Notes: generated by a model from the letters alone, not told the origin. A DNA stretch of 64,000 nucleotides from JACMJL01 sp963791805 (GCA_963791805.1 CAWBTU010000006.1:1922001-1986000); one strand, 5' to 3'. Counted from the stretch's first letter, positions 41,445-52,012 are shown. Numbers and translations: made by a program.

Positions 41445-42242
41445 TTAAATAATTCCTCTTGATAATAATGCATCATAATCTTTCATTTTATTTAATTTAT
41501 TTTCACAACATCCAATTACAACTTTTTTCTTTCGGATTTCTCCCAATATTTCAATTGTTATATAATCAGGCATAAAACCTACTAACTTTCCTATGCCTCC
41601 ATCTAAAACATTATATGGTATGTAATACTTATCCTTTTTATCTAAGTTTATGTCTGAAAAAACTTGCTTTTCAACTATCAAAACTGGTAAATTTGTTGCT
41701 GGTTCCCGCAGTTCATTTCCAGTATCAAAAAAAGCATTAACACTTTTTTTATCACCGTTAATAAAAATATCAACTGGATAAATAAGTTCTTTAATCTCTT
41801 TTCGATCTTTTACATAAATTACAATTCGATTTATAAGCAAATATATTATCATAATTGCAATTAACAGTTTTTTGTAACTGATGTTACCAGAAGCTTTATT
41901 ATTGTAATCGATACCATTACAATTTTCTAGAGAATAACACATGCCAGCAATTAGCATTGAATACAAAACATAAATTATGGAGGCTTTGATATTAAAAAGT
42001 AAATTTCTTTTCCTAAATGCTACAATAATCATTAAAAAAGGAAACGCAATTTTTATTGGAAGTACAGACAAGAAGTAAAGTTTAGGAATTAGAACTGTAA
42101 ATATATACAAACTTCCCATCACTGATGCTAAAACTCCATATTTAATGCTAAGATTGATTCTTAATGTTTGAGCTGTAATAAACATAATAAAATAATTCAC
42201 AATAATGTTCTCGAAAATTAATAGGTCTATAAAAACCACCAA
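41445..42242 (-). CDS. spoIIGA: Sigma-E processing aspartic peptidase SpoIIGA
   Basis: A 265-residue membrane protease that cleaves pro-sigma-E. Five or so N-terminal spans are followed by a cytosolic aspartic-protease-like domain with FFDTGNELREP near residue 171 (catalytic Asp) and GFMPDYITIE. The start is TTG at 42242 with GGGAGG. It ends 16 bp before the sigE start, so the two are co-transcribed. Confidence 0.93.
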   Translation of the reverse strand: MVVFIDLLIFENIIVNYFIMFITAQTLRINLSIKYGVLASVMGSLYIFTVLIPKLYFLSVLPIKIAFPFLMIIVAFRKRNLLFNIKASIIYVLYSMLIAGMCYSLENCNGIDYNNKASGNISYKKLLIAIMIIYLLINRIVIYVKDRKEIKELIYPVDIFINGDKKSVNAFFDTGNELREPATNLPVLIVEKQVFSDINLDKKDKYYIPYNVLDGGIGKLVGFMPDYITIEILGEIRKKKVVIGCCENKLNKMKDYDALLSRGII

Positions 42243-42360
42243 AATTTTTCCCTCCCATAAAAACCATTATATAACTATTCACTTCAATATTTTGTCAATT
42301 TCTATAAGGTGTTAGAAATTAATTGTTGCCAATATAATACTTTATTTTCATGAAAATAAA

Positions 42361-42388
42361 AAAAAAGGTACCTTTCGGTACCTTTTTT
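42361..42388. terminator. Bidirectional terminator of ftsZ
   Basis: AAAAAAGGTACC-TTTC-GGTACCTTTTTT, a perfect 12-bp stem between the ftsZ stop and spoIIGA. Confidence 0.9.
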
Positions 42389-42400
42389 AATATTCATTTT

Positions 42401-43510
42401 CTATTTTCTATTGTTGTGTCTTCTTAAGAATGCTGGTATTTCTAAATCATTTTCACCTAATACTTCTGAAACTGCAGCTTCGTTTAAAGACTGCTTAACT
42501 TCATTTGTACTAATTATATTTATATTTTCTGTAGGTTTTACTATAGCTTTTTTATTATCTGCTTCAAACCCAGTGGCAATAACAGTAATTCTAATTTCAT
42601 CTTTTAAATTTTCATCAACAACTGCACCAAAAATTATGTTTGCATCTGGATCAGCTGCATCTTGAACAATTTCTGCAGCTTCATTTATTTCAAGCAGTCC
42701 TAAATCTGAACCACCAGTTACGTTTAGAAGCACGCCAGTAGCTCCAACAATTGAAGTTTCTAATAGTGGACTAGATATTGCTTGTTTAGCTGCTTCTTGT
42801 GCTCTATTGTCTCCTGAGCCTCTACCTACGCCCATGTGAGCTAATCCTTTATCCACCATTATAGTTCTTACATCTGCAAAATCCAAATTAACAAGACCAG
42901 GTATTGTAATTAAGTCTGAAATACCTTGAACACCTTGCATTAGTACATCATCTGCTAATTTAAATGAATCAACTAAAGTTGTTTTTCTATCTACCATAGT
43001 TAATAGTCTTTCATTTGGAATAGTTACAAGTGTATCTACTCTTTCTTTTAAACTATTGATTCCTATTTCAGCATGTAGCATTCTTTTTCTTCCTTCAAAT
43101 GGAAATGGCTTTGTAACAACACCAACAGTAAGTATTCCCATAGACTTAGCTATTTCTGCTACTACTGGAGCTGCACCTGTTCCTGTACCGCCACCCATGC
43201 CGGCAGTTATAAATACCATATCTGCACCCTTAATTGCTGCAGAAATTTCTTCCTTACTTTCTTCAGCAGCCTTATGTCCAATTTCTGGATTAGCTCCTGC
43301 TCCTAAACCTTTAGTTAATTTATCACCTATTTGAATCTTTCGTGAAGCTTGAGATAAAGCTAATGCCTGCTTATCTGTATTTACTACTATAAACTCAACA
43401 TTTCTAAGACCTTCTTTTATCATTCTATTAACAGCATTGCTTCCTCCGCCGCCACAGCCCACTACTTTAATTTGGGCAAATTGTTGAACATCAACGTCAA
43501 AATCTAGCAC
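42401..43510 (-). CDS. ftsZ: Cell division protein FtsZ
   Basis: A 369-residue tubulin-like GTPase that forms the Z ring. GTP-binding loops VGCGGGGSNAVNRM near residue 16 and GGGTGTGAAPVVAE near 106 (tubulin signature), T7 loop NLDFADVRT near 208. The C-terminal peptide LEIPAFLRR, the anchor for FtsA, is intact. The start is GTG at 43510 after AAGGAGG. Operon with ftsA ahead (15 bp). Confidence 0.97.
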   Translation of the reverse strand: MLDFDVDVQQFAQIKVVGCGGGGSNAVNRMIKEGLRNVEFIVVNTDKQALALSQASRKIQIGDKLTKGLGAGANPEIGHKAAEESKEEISAAIKGADMVFITAGMGGGTGTGAAPVVAEIAKSMGILTVGVVTKPFPFEGRKRMLHAEIGINSLKERVDTLVTIPNERLLTMVDRKTTLVDSFKLADDVLMQGVQGISDLITIPGLVNLDFADVRTIMVDKGLAHMGVGRGSGDNRAQEAAKQAISSPLLETSIVGATGVLLNVTGGSDLGLLEINEAAEIVQDAADPDANIIFGAVVDENLKDEIRITVIATGFEADNKKAIVKPTENINIISTNEVKQSLNEAAVSEVLGENDLEIPAFLRRHNNRK

Positions 43511-43525
43511 AATAATACCTCCTTA

Positions 43526-44779
43526 TTAGAAAAAATCACCTAAAAAATTTCTTATTTTCAAAAACATTCCATCATCTTTTCTTACTTTTTTACTCTTCTT
43601 AAGAACAAAATCATCTTCTGTTTTTTTACTTATGTCACTCTCAACCTTAACATTTCTACTATTTATTGCTACATGCTTAATTATTCCTATGCAATTCGAA
43701 TATAATGGACTTGATGCCCCAACATATTCAGGAGAAACTACTTTAACACTTTTTCCAATTATTTCTTTACTAATTTCAGTAACTCCTTTTATTAATGAAA
43801 TACCTCCACCAGTAAAAACAACCTCAGAAATATCATTATAAAAGCCACTTCGTTGTAACTCTTTATAAACAAAAGAAAGTATTTCTTCAACCCTAGCTTC
43901 AATTACTTCTGATAAAATGCTATATTTTACTTCTCCATTGTTTTCATAGGAATTTGATACTTGAATTAACTCATCAGCTTCTAGCCCAACAGCACTTACA
44001 TTACCATATTTAATCTTAATTCTCTCAGATTCTTCTAAGGATAGACTAAGACAAGTAGAAATATCATTAGAAATGTTATTTCCGCCTAGAGGTATCATTT
44101 TAGTAAAGCATAAAAATCCACCTAGAAATATAGAAATATTTGTAGTATCTGCTCCAACATCTATCAAAGCAACTCCCATATCAATTTCTTCTTTGCGCAA
44201 TAAAACTTCAGATGCTCCAATTGGTTGAACAACAATCCCTTCGATTTTTAAACCAGCTCTATTAAAGCATTTAAATAAATCATTAAGAAACTTCGTATTA
44301 GAAGTTATTATTTGTGCTTCAACTTCTAAACTTTTACCATTCATACCTAACGGATCAACTATATTATCATAACCATCAACAATATATTGAGTAGGAACTC
44401 GTCCTACTATTTCCTTATCCGGTTGTAATGATATTGACTGAGCAGCATCTAGAACTCTTTTAATATCCTCATGGCTAATTCCTTTTTGGCTAGGAGATAT
44501 TTCGATAATACCTTTATTATAAGTTAAATCACAAATACCACCAGGAATTGATATAAACGCATGAGTTATATGTGTTTCCACCATTTCCTCAAGTTGCTTT
44601 ACACATTGAGCCACAGCATCAGATGTGCCATTTATATCAACAATAATTCCTTTTTTAATACCTAAAGAAATCACTGAGGTTATTCCAACAATTTGAAGTT
44701 TTCCAAACTTATCAACTTTACCAACTGAACCACATATCTTGGAAGATCCTAAATCAATTCCAACTATAAAGTCATTCAT
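43526..44779 (-). CDS. ftsA: FtsA-like actin-family cell division protein
   Basis: A 417-residue actin-like ATPase that tethers FtsZ to the membrane. The phosphate-1 loop VGIDLGSSKICG near residue 6-17, ALIDVGADTTNIS near 198 and VFTGGGISLIKGV near 320 mark the fold, and an SHS2/1C domain lies between. The C-terminus MFLKIRNFLGDFF is an amphipathic membrane helix. It starts 15 bp before ftsZ. Confidence 0.93.
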   Translation of the reverse strand: MNDFIVGIDLGSSKICGSVGKVDKFGKLQIVGITSVISLGIKKGIIVDINGTSDAVAQCVKQLEEMVETHITHAFISIPGGICDLTYNKGIIEISPSQKGISHEDIKRVLDAAQSISLQPDKEIVGRVPTQYIVDGYDNIVDPLGMNGKSLEVEAQIITSNTKFLNDLFKCFNRAGLKIEGIVVQPIGASEVLLRKEEIDMGVALIDVGADTTNISIFLGGFLCFTKMIPLGGNNISNDISTCLSLSLEESERIKIKYGNVSAVGLEADELIQVSNSYENNGEVKYSILSEVIEARVEEILSFVYKELQRSGFYNDISEVVFTGGGISLIKGVTEISKEIIGKSVKVVSPEYVGASSPLYSNCIGIIKHVAINSRNVKVESDISKKTEDDFVLKKSKKVRKDDGMFLKIRNFLGDFF

Positions 44780-44936
44780 TAAGTTTTTCCCCCCTTAAGA
44801 GAACCCCTAAATTTATATATTCAACAAAAAAAGTTTTTTTCCTCTAATTTTTATTATTTTTTTAACTTAATTATAATTTAAATACATTTTAACGCGCAAA
44901 AGAGGACAGATATAAATATCTACCTCCAATTAAATT

Positions 44937-46208
44937 TTAATTAGCTTTCTCAAATTCATCTATACTCATACTTCGCGTATGTAAAGTGTGATTCCATTCT
45001 TTGTTTTTTCTATTAGCTATTCCTTGTATTGAAATTGGCAACCAAGTAATACTATAAAGTGGGTATATTATGTAGTACCAAAATACTTTTAGGTCTAACT
45101 TCTTTTCAAGTGCTAAAATAAATGGAGTATATATAAATTGAAGCGTTACAAGTAGTACGGCCCAGCTAATAAACTGTCCTGGACTAACTGTAATTGCTGT
45201 ATTAACGTGAGAAATTTTATCAGATGCTACTAAAACGTAGTTTAGAGCACTAATAATCATAGAAATACCAATTAAAATAATCACTATTGGTTGAATACTA
45301 TAAAGAGCACAATCAAATGCAATAAAATCATGTTCTTTAATAGATTTCTTCATTAACTTAAAGAAATATTGTGAAGAAACATCTGCAAACCCTTGCATCC
45401 ATCTTTTTCTCTGATTCCATGATTGAGCTAATGTTAGTGGCTTTTCATCATATACTATAGCTTCATGAGCCCAACCTACCTTGTAGTTATTTAAAACTAA
45501 TTTGCAAGTAAACTCTAAATCCTCGGTTAAACAAGTTACTCCCCAGCCTAATTCTTTTAATACTCCAGTTTCAAAACAGCATCCAGTTCCGCATAGCTGA
45601 CATGATAATTTCATATTACTTCGTGCTAACTGAAACATTCTGTTTGTGGTCCAAAATGATATTGAGTAGGAGCCTGTTATCCATGAATCCTTGGGGTTCT
45701 TACTATCTACATATCCTTGTACTACTCTATAGCCTTCATGGAGTTTCTTATTCATTTCGATTAGAAAGTTTCTAGAAACTAAATTATCTGCATCGAAAAC
45801 CATTACTGCATCGTATTTTTTTTCCATTTCAAATATTTTACTGAACATCCATTCAAGTGCATAACCTTTTCCTCGCTGCACTTTATTGTTTCTTTCAAAT
45901 ACTAATGCGCCACATTGTCTTCCTATTTCAGCAGTATTATCTGTACAATTATCCGCAACTACAAAAACATCATATAGTTCCTTTGGATAATCGACCTGAC
46001 TAAGGCTTTTAACTATATCTTTTATAACTCTTTCTTCATCATGGGCAGCTATAATAAGTGCAAATTTTTTATCTAATTTATATTCTTTCTTGCTTTTGCC
46101 TTTCCAAATTCCAAAAAAAGACAAGCACAAATAATAGATTGATATAACATACACTGCGTCTGTAAATACTTTAGACGTATAATGTAATATATTCGTAAGA
46201 ATATCCAA
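44937..46208 (-). CDS. Membrane glycosyltransferase family 2
   Basis: A 423-residue processive-type GT2 enzyme. An N-terminal span is followed by the GT-A domain with FALIIAAHDEERV near residue 47-59, metal-binding VFDADN near 132, acceptor motif TEDLEFTCKL near 228 and QRKRWMQG near 265, then three or four C-terminal spans. The layout resembles cellulose or hyaluronan synthases without the PilZ domain. The polysaccharide product is unknown. The start is TTG at 46208 with a G-rich site. Transcribed alone. Confidence 0.87.
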   Translation of the reverse strand: MDILTNILHYTSKVFTDAVYVISIYYLCLSFFGIWKGKSKKEYKLDKKFALIIAAHDEERVIKDIVKSLSQVDYPKELYDVFVVADNCTDNTAEIGRQCGALVFERNNKVQRGKGYALEWMFSKIFEMEKKYDAVMVFDADNLVSRNFLIEMNKKLHEGYRVVQGYVDSKNPKDSWITGSYSISFWTTNRMFQLARSNMKLSCQLCGTGCCFETGVLKELGWGVTCLTEDLEFTCKLVLNNYKVGWAHEAIVYDEKPLTLAQSWNQRKRWMQGFADVSSQYFFKLMKKSIKEHDFIAFDCALYSIQPIVIILIGISMIISALNYVLVASDKISHVNTAITVSPGQFISWAVLLVTLQFIYTPFILALEKKLDLKVFWYYIIYPLYSITWLPISIQGIANRKNKEWNHTLHTRSMSIDEFEKAN

Positions 46209-46384
46209 AAAATATCCCCCCTAGTTCAAAATTATTCTAGCACAATTACCTACCAAATACCATAGCAAATTAGTGAATAAGCGAAAAAACTTTACTCATT
46301 TTGAACTTTTATAGTACTAACTGTTCTTTTTTTACACATTTCACATTATTATTATGCTTAATTCATAAAAATATATAACAAAGT

Positions 46385-46406
46385 AGGGTATTGAAATCAA
46401 TACCCT
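46385..46406 (-). terminator. Terminator of pilT
   Basis: GGGTATTG-AAAT-CAATACCC near the pilT stop at 46412, with TACTTTG on the minus-strand side. Confidence 0.65.
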
Positions 46407-46411
46407 TAACT

Positions 46412-47467
46412 TTACAACGCCATCATTCTTGTTAGCATTTCTCTATCAACTGAAAATGATAAAGCTGACTCAGCAGAAATCTCTCCCTTTCTAAATAATT
46501 CAACTATTGCCATATCCATTGTTTTCATTCCATATTTTGCTCCAGTTTGTACTGAAGATTCAATTTGATGTGTTTTACCTTCTCTGATTAAATTTTGAAT
46601 TGCTGATGTCACCGTCATAACTTCTAAAGCAGCAACTCTACCATCTAAATCTTTCTTTGGAATTAGTTGTTGAGATATTATTCCTTGCAATACTGCCGCT
46701 AATTGTATTTTTATTTGCTGTTGTTGATATGGAGGAAATACGTCTACTATCCTATCAACAGTTTTTGCAGCTCCAATTGTATGCAATGTAGAGAAAACAA
46801 GATGTCCAGTTTCTGCAGCAGTAATTGCTATAGATATAGTTTCTAAGTCTCTCATTTCACCAACTAATATTACATCTGGATCTTCTCTTAGAATGGCTCT
46901 TAACGCATTTGCATAACTTTTAGTATCTTTACCGATTTCTCTTTGATTAATCATTGATTTATTATGCTTATGTAAATATTCTATTGGGTCTTCAAGCGTA
47001 ATTACATGAGCTGATCTATCAATATTAATTTCATTTATCATAGCAGCAAGAGTAGTACTTTTACCACTACCAGTAGGCCCTGTTACTAGTACTAATCCTC
47101 TTTGTTTCTGTGTTAATTCTTTTAGCACACTCGGAAATTTTAAATCACTAAGTGTTGGTATCTTTAATGCTACTACTCTGAATGCTATCGCGTGACTACT
47201 TCTTTGCTTGTATGCATTAACTCTAAATCTACCTAGTCCTGGTGCTGAATACGATATATCCACTTCTCCTGTTTTATCATAATCATAAAAAGCATCTCCC
47301 AAAATTTCCTCTGTATATCTTAAGGTATCTTCACCTTTTAATCTTTCAAAGTCAGTTTTTTTCAATTCTCCATTTACTCTAATAACTGGAGGAAGTCCAA
47401 CTGTAAGATGCAAGTCCGAAGCACCTTCATTTATTGTCATTGTTAATAAATCAAATAATGTTACCAA
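46412..47467 (-). CDS. pilT: Type IV pilus retraction ATPase PilT
   Basis: A 351-residue hexameric ATPase that disassembles type IV pili. N-terminal motif GASDLHLTVGLPPVIRVNG near 16, Walker A GPTGSGKST near 132, Asp box and Walker B DVILVGEMRDLE near 200, His box HLVFSTLHT near 222. The C-terminal domain IISQQLIPKK also fits PilT. No other pil genes are nearby. The start is TTG at 47467 with GGAGGG. Confidence 0.94.
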   Translation of the reverse strand: MVTLFDLLTMTINEGASDLHLTVGLPPVIRVNGELKKTDFERLKGEDTLRYTEEILGDAFYDYDKTGEVDISYSAPGLGRFRVNAYKQRSSHAIAFRVVALKIPTLSDLKFPSVLKELTQKQRGLVLVTGPTGSGKSTTLAAMINEINIDRSAHVITLEDPIEYLHKHNKSMINQREIGKDTKSYANALRAILREDPDVILVGEMRDLETISIAITAAETGHLVFSTLHTIGAAKTVDRIVDVFPPYQQQQIKIQLAAVLQGIISQQLIPKKDLDGRVAALEVMTVTSAIQNLIREGKTHQIESSVQTGAKYGMKTMDMAIVELFRKGEISAESALSFSVDREMLTRMMAL

Positions 47468-47587
47468 AATTATACCCTCCTAAATTATGCATTAGTTTAT
47501 TTCTTTTTTTCTGTTGTATTTTAATAATTTAGATAAAAAGTTTTTCCCTAATTATACTCATATTTTAACATATTATTTAAATCTTTT

Positions 47588-48289
47588 CTACTTACTGTAA
47601 ATATTTAATTCCTTCTGAAGCTTTTTTAATGCCCTTTTTTCGATTCTTGAGACATACGAACGTGAAATTCCCATTAATTTGGCAATCTCTCTTTGGGTTT
47701 TAGGTTTACCATCAATTAAACCATATCGCATCTGAACTATGGACTTTTCTCTTCCTTTTAGACTTGTATTAATCTTACTGTATAATTTTTTTACTTGCAT
47801 TCTATTTTCAACTATATCAATAATTGAGTCTTCTTCACTACTTAATACGTCCATTAGCGAAATTTCGTTCCCCTCTTTATCAATTCCGATGGGATCACTA
47901 AGGTAAACTTCACCTTTTGTTTTCTTGTTATTTCGAATAAGCATTAATATCTCGTTTTCAATACACCTGGCTGCATAAGTAGCGAGCCTTGTTCCTTTAG
48001 AATTATCAAAGGAATCTATTGCCTTGATTAAACCCACTGTCCCGATGGATATTAAGTCGTCTACCTCTTTCCCAGGATAAGAATACTTCTTAACAATATG
48101 AGCTACAAGCCTTAAGTTTCTCTCCACCAGTACATTTTTTGCAAGCAAATCTCCTTGTTTTAACTTATTTAAATAGTATTGTTCTTCAGTTTCATCTAAT
48201 GGCTGTAAAAAGGAGTTTCCATTACTAATATAAGCTGTTAGAAAAGTTGTGCTTCCAACCATATCAAACAAGTAGTTGATGAAAAACAT
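47588..48289 (-). CDS. sigK: Sporulation sigma factor SigK
   Basis: A 233-residue late mother-cell sigma factor. Residues 1-20 form a short hydrophobic pro-sequence-like start (MFFINYLFDMVGSTTFL); region 2 (NLRLVAHIVKKYSYPGKEVDDLISIGTVGLIKAIDSFD) and region 4 (PKTQREIAKLMGISRSYVSRIEK) are complete. The reading frame is uninterrupted: there is no skin-type prophage inside it. Confidence 0.95.
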   Translation of the reverse strand: MFFINYLFDMVGSTTFLTAYISNGNSFLQPLDETEEQYYLNKLKQGDLLAKNVLVERNLRLVAHIVKKYSYPGKEVDDLISIGTVGLIKAIDSFDNSKGTRLATYAARCIENEILMLIRNNKKTKGEVYLSDPIGIDKEGNEISLMDVLSSEEDSIIDIVENRMQVKKLYSKINTSLKGREKSIVQMRYGLIDGKPKTQREIAKLMGISRSYVSRIEKRALKKLQKELNIYSK

Positions 48290-48464
48290 AGGTCCATCCC
48301 CTTAATTGTGCTTATTAATATAATATGATTTGAAATATATATTGTGCATGTACAATAAAGTAAATTTATATATGGAAGCAAATTCATCACTTAATATCTT
48401 TATTCAAATAACTTGTTTTTCCTAAAGCGTTAGACATGCTGAAGTGCTTTTTCAACTTGCATGG

Positions 48465-50108
48465 CTACAGCTTGTCACGTATATTTAAGACTATATCCTT
48501 AAATATTGGCACTGCTGTACTGGCAGCATATTCTGTTTCAGTATTTATATCTTTTACGAATACTACCATTGAGTAATATTTATTATCTTTCTTAAAAAAT
48601 CCTGCAAACCAACCATCTGAATGTTTTTCCATAATGCTCGGATTATTTTTTGAAGGCTCCATTCTAGTGGAAGTTCCTGTTTTTCCACCTATTTCCATGT
48701 CCTGGATACTTGTGGCTGCACCTGTACCGTTTTCACCTTTTACAACATTTATCATTGATGCTTTTACTATTTCAGCTGTTTCAGTACTTATTGCATTATG
48801 CTTTTCAGTATTCTCTGATTCTATTACTTTGTTATCTGTATTGATATATGAATCAACTATATAAGGTTTAACATAAAGCCCGCCAGTAACAACAGTATTA
48901 GGTATTGAAAGCGCCTGTATTGGAGTAATATTCATACTTTGACCTATAGAAAAATAATTAATATCTCCACTAGCTGGATTAGGAACATGGAAATATCCCA
49001 CAGCTTCATCATTAAAGTTCAAAACCTTCTTACTATTTAATAATTCATTGCTGTTTGCGATTTTTAATATATTTTCATAACCAGTTTTTCTTCCAATTTG
49101 AGCAAAAATATCATTGCAAGAGACTTTCAGTGCTTCTTTCTCTGTTAATGACCCATGCTTCTCATCCTGATTTTCAAGAGAACCCTTGCAAAGATATTTA
49201 TCTTCTGCATTAATCTTTGAGCTTTCAAGTGATGCCTCCTCCACAATTACCTTAAATATTGATCCAGGTACAAAGCCATTGCCGGAGCCGCCTAAAATGA
49301 CATTACTCTCTTTATTATCCTTTTGAACTAAGGAAATAACCTTTCCTGTATTTGCCTCCATTAGTACTACTCCAATTTGTTTTTGTTTTTTATAATCATC
49401 TTTGTTTATAACTGAAGAAATTTTATCTTCAATTTCTTTATCAATAGTTAATTTTACATTTATGTTGTTTTTGGGAGTTATTGCTTTATCTTCAACAATG
49501 TTACCACTAATATCATTCTTGAATTCTAATAATTGGAACTGATTGTTGCTAATTTTATCTCCTACTTTCATTTCTATTGAGTTTTTATCCTTAACACTAC
49601 CATCAGAGGTTTTTTGAGTATTTGTTATCATATTTTCAATTTTCCAGGTTTCAGATCTATCCACTTCAGATGATTGAAATTCAAATACTCCCTTTAATCC
49701 TTTAATACTCTTAACTTTATCATAAGTATCCTTATCTACTTTATAGTATAGCTTTGTACTAACTTCATTTGAATATGGCAATGAATAGGTTGAGTTGTAA
49801 TTTTTCAAGGTGTAGTTTAGGGCATATACATCGTCAATGTTCATTTCTTCTAAATTTCTATTAAAAACTGCGGTATCTATTACAATAGTAAATATCTTCT
49901 TGTAACTTAATAAATCACTGCCATTTCTATCTAATAGAAGATAACTAAGATTTCTTGATTTCTCGTCATAGCTGTATTGGCTATTAGTCATAGTTTTAAG
50001 ATATAATCCATCACTAGTTGATAAATAGAAAAGTCTAAATATAAGCATAGAAAAAGTAAGAACAAAAATTGTTAATATTGTTTTAGCTCTTCCTTTATTA
50101 TTAATCAT
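48465..50108 (-). CDS. Class B penicillin-binding protein (transpeptidase)
   Basis: A membrane-anchored D,D-transpeptidase of about 547 residues that cross-links peptidoglycan. One N-terminal span (TILTIFVLTFSMLIFRLFYL) and the pedestal domain precede the catalytic domain: SxxK in PGSIFKVIV, SxN in KVSCNDIFAQIG, KTG in IGGKTGTSTRM. No PASTA repeats. ATG 50108 follows GAGGTG; the ATG at 50123 is part of that ribosome binding site. Could be a PBP2b or spore-type transpeptidase. It is near sigK, but no specific role is proven. Confidence 0.9.
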   Translation of the reverse strand: MINNKGRAKTILTIFVLTFSMLIFRLFYLSTSDGLYLKTMTNSQYSYDEKSRNLSYLLLDRNGSDLLSYKKIFTIVIDTAVFNRNLEEMNIDDVYALNYTLKNYNSTYSLPYSNEVSTKLYYKVDKDTYDKVKSIKGLKGVFEFQSSEVDRSETWKIENMITNTQKTSDGSVKDKNSIEMKVGDKISNNQFQLLEFKNDISGNIVEDKAITPKNNINVKLTIDKEIEDKISSVINKDDYKKQKQIGVVLMEANTGKVISLVQKDNKESNVILGGSGNGFVPGSIFKVIVEEASLESSKINAEDKYLCKGSLENQDEKHGSLTEKEALKVSCNDIFAQIGRKTGYENILKIANSNELLNSKKVLNFNDEAVGYFHVPNPASGDINYFSIGQSMNITPIQALSIPNTVVTGGLYVKPYIVDSYINTDNKVIESENTEKHNAISTETAEIVKASMINVVKGENGTGAATSIQDMEIGGKTGTSTRMEPSKNNPSIMEKHSDGWFAGFFKKDNKYYSMVVFVKDINTETEYAASTAVPIFKDIVLNIRDKL

Positions 50109-50160
50109 AAAAAAACACCTCATTGTAGCTAAATTCTAGCCAAAATGAGATGTTTTATAC

Positions 50161-50787
50161 TTAACTTTCTGAATTTAAAATTTGCCTTATATTGGCAGCA
50201 ATAATATCAATTGCAACTTTATTGTGCCCACCCTCAGGAATAATAATATCTGCATTCCTTTTTGTGGGTTCAACAAACTGAATATGCATAGGCCTAACTA
50301 CATTTAAATACTGATTTATTACAGAATCCATAGTTCTTCCTCTTTCATTCATATCTCTAACTAGTCTTCTAATAATTCTAACATCAGCATCAGTATCTAC
50401 ATATATTTTTATGTTTAATAAATCCCTAATTTCTTTTTCTTGAAGAATAAGAATTCCCTCAACAATAATAATCTCTCTAGGTTCAACTTCAATTGTTTCT
50501 TTCTTTCTATTATGAATTTCAAAATCATAAACTGGTTTTTCGATTGTTTGTCCATCTAAAAGTAATCTTAGTTGACTAAGTAATAGTTCTGTGTCAAATG
50601 CATCTGGGTGATCATAATTAGTTTTAACTCTTTCTTCAAAAGAAATATCACTTTGATCCTTATAATAAGAATCTTGCTCAATCTTAACAATACGATCTTC
50701 ATTGAATCTTTTGCATATTTCTTTAGCAATAGTACTTTTTCCTGAACCAGTACCCCCAGTAATTCCAATTAAAACAGGCTTCTTCAT
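50161..50787 (-). CDS. udk: Uridine kinase
   Basis: A 208-residue kinase that phosphorylates uridine and cytidine to UMP and CMP with ATP or GTP. Walker A GGTGSGKSTIAKEI near residue 10-23, nucleoside loop IEQDSYYKDQSDIS near 37, VEGILILQEKEIRDL near 106. Length equals the family norm. It is 4 bp after the U32 peptidase gene, in an operon with the O-methyltransferase and mltG. Confidence 0.94.
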   Translation of the reverse strand: MKKPVLIGITGGTGSGKSTIAKEICKRFNEDRIVKIEQDSYYKDQSDISFEERVKTNYDHPDAFDTELLLSQLRLLLDGQTIEKPVYDFEIHNRKKETIEVEPREIIIVEGILILQEKEIRDLLNIKIYVDTDADVRIIRRLVRDMNERGRTMDSVINQYLNVVRPMHIQFVEPTKRNADIIIPEGGHNKVAIDIIAANIRQILNSES

Positions 50788-50791
50788 AGCA

Positions 50792-52012
50792 TTACTCCTT
50801 TCCTTTTACAAGCATATCATCTTTTTCAAGAAATTCATTGCTGTGAATAGTAAAAATCATTTGTGCATGTGGTGCAACATCAATTTTCTTTCCACTTAAG
50901 TCTTTCATATCATTTAATTCAATTTTAAAGGAATCACCTTTCGCTCGGAGAATTTCAACAATATCTCCTTCAAACACTCTATTTTTTTGCTCAATTGTAG
51001 CAATTTTATCTATACCATTATAATCTCTTACAATTCCTACTATATCATAATCTCTTATGTATGCGGAGGATTCGAAAATTTGATTTTCTTTTTCTCCAAA
51101 GTAAAATCCTGTTGAATAGCTTCTGTGGCTTGATTTAAGTAAATACTCTTTCCACTTCTGCTGGAAAACATACTCTTTTGGATTTTCCATATAGGCATCT
51201 AAAGCTTCTTTGTATGCCTTAACTGCATTTGCAACATAATAAGAGCTTTTCATTCTTCCTTCTATTTTAAAAGAAATTATGCCAGATTCAACAAGTTCTG
51301 GTATATGTTCAATCATGCATAAATCTTTTGAATTCATAATATAACTACCATTTTCATCTTCATTTATAGGGTAGTATTCACCATTTCTCTTCTCTTCCAC
51401 AAGAAAATATTTATATCTACAAGGCTGAGCACATGCTCCTCTATTTGCATCTCTACCAGTCATATAATTACTTAGCAAGCATCTTCCTGAGTAGGACATG
51501 CACATTGCGCCGTGAACAAAAGCTTCTAGTTCACAGTCCATAGGTAAATTTTCTCTAATAACTTTTATTTCTTCTAATGAGAGTTCTCTTGCAAGAACTA
51601 TTCTCTTCACACCTTGTTTGTACCAAAATAATGCAGACTTATAGTTTACATTATTTGCTTGCGTACTTAAGTGAATCTCAAGCTCTGGCACTACTTCTCT
51701 AGCTGTCATTATTATTCCTGGATCAGATACAATTATTGCATCTATATTCATAGCTTGAAGCTCTTTTAGATATTCTTCTAGCCCATTTAAATCTTCATTA
51801 TGAGGAAACACATTCATAGTAACATATACTTTTTTTCCTCTACTATGAGCATATTCTACGCCCTCTATAAGTTCATCATTATTAAAGTTATCAGCAAAAG
51901 CTCTTAAATTAAGCTTACTTCCTCCAAGATATACAGCATCTGCACCAAAATCTATGGCTGTTTTAAGTTTTTCAAGATTACCAGCTGGTGCTAATATTTC
52001 AGGCCTAAACAT
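50792..52012 (-). CDS. Peptidase U32 family protein (YrrO/YhbU-like)
   Basis: A 406-residue U32-family protein. N-terminal PEILAPAGNLEKLKTAIDFGADAVYLGG, the signature with EAFVHGAMCMSYSGRCLLSNY near 160-180 and the Cys-rich GACAQPCRYKY. Family members include a collagenase-like protease in some bacteria and tRNA hydroxylation partners (YrrO/YrrN, TrhP) in others; context beside an O-methyltransferase (YrrM-like) and udk, as in Bacillus yrrMNO-udk, favours the tRNA hydroxylation type. It overlaps the O-methyltransferase gene by 8 bp. Confidence 0.9.
   Translation of the reverse strand: MFRPEILAPAGNLEKLKTAIDFGADAVYLGGSKLNLRAFADNFNNDELIEGVEYAHSRGKKVYVTMNVFPHNEDLNGLEEYLKELQAMNIDAIIVSDPGIIMTAREVVPELEIHLSTQANNVNYKSALFWYKQGVKRIVLARELSLEEIKVIRENLPMDCELEAFVHGAMCMSYSGRCLLSNYMTGRDANRGACAQPCRYKYFLVEEKRNGEYYPINEDENGSYIMNSKDLCMIEHIPELVESGIISFKIEGRMKSSYYVANAVKAYKEALDAYMENPKEYVFQQKWKEYLLKSSHRSYSTGFYFGEKENQIFESSAYIRDYDIVGIVRDYNGIDKIATIEQKNRVFEGDIVEILRAKGDSFKIELNDMKDLSGKKIDVAPHAQMIFTIHSNEFLEKDDMLVKGKE

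Noticed and set aside
47588..48289. skin-type prophage interruption of sigK
   Set aside because: The sigK frame is continuous from start to stop.
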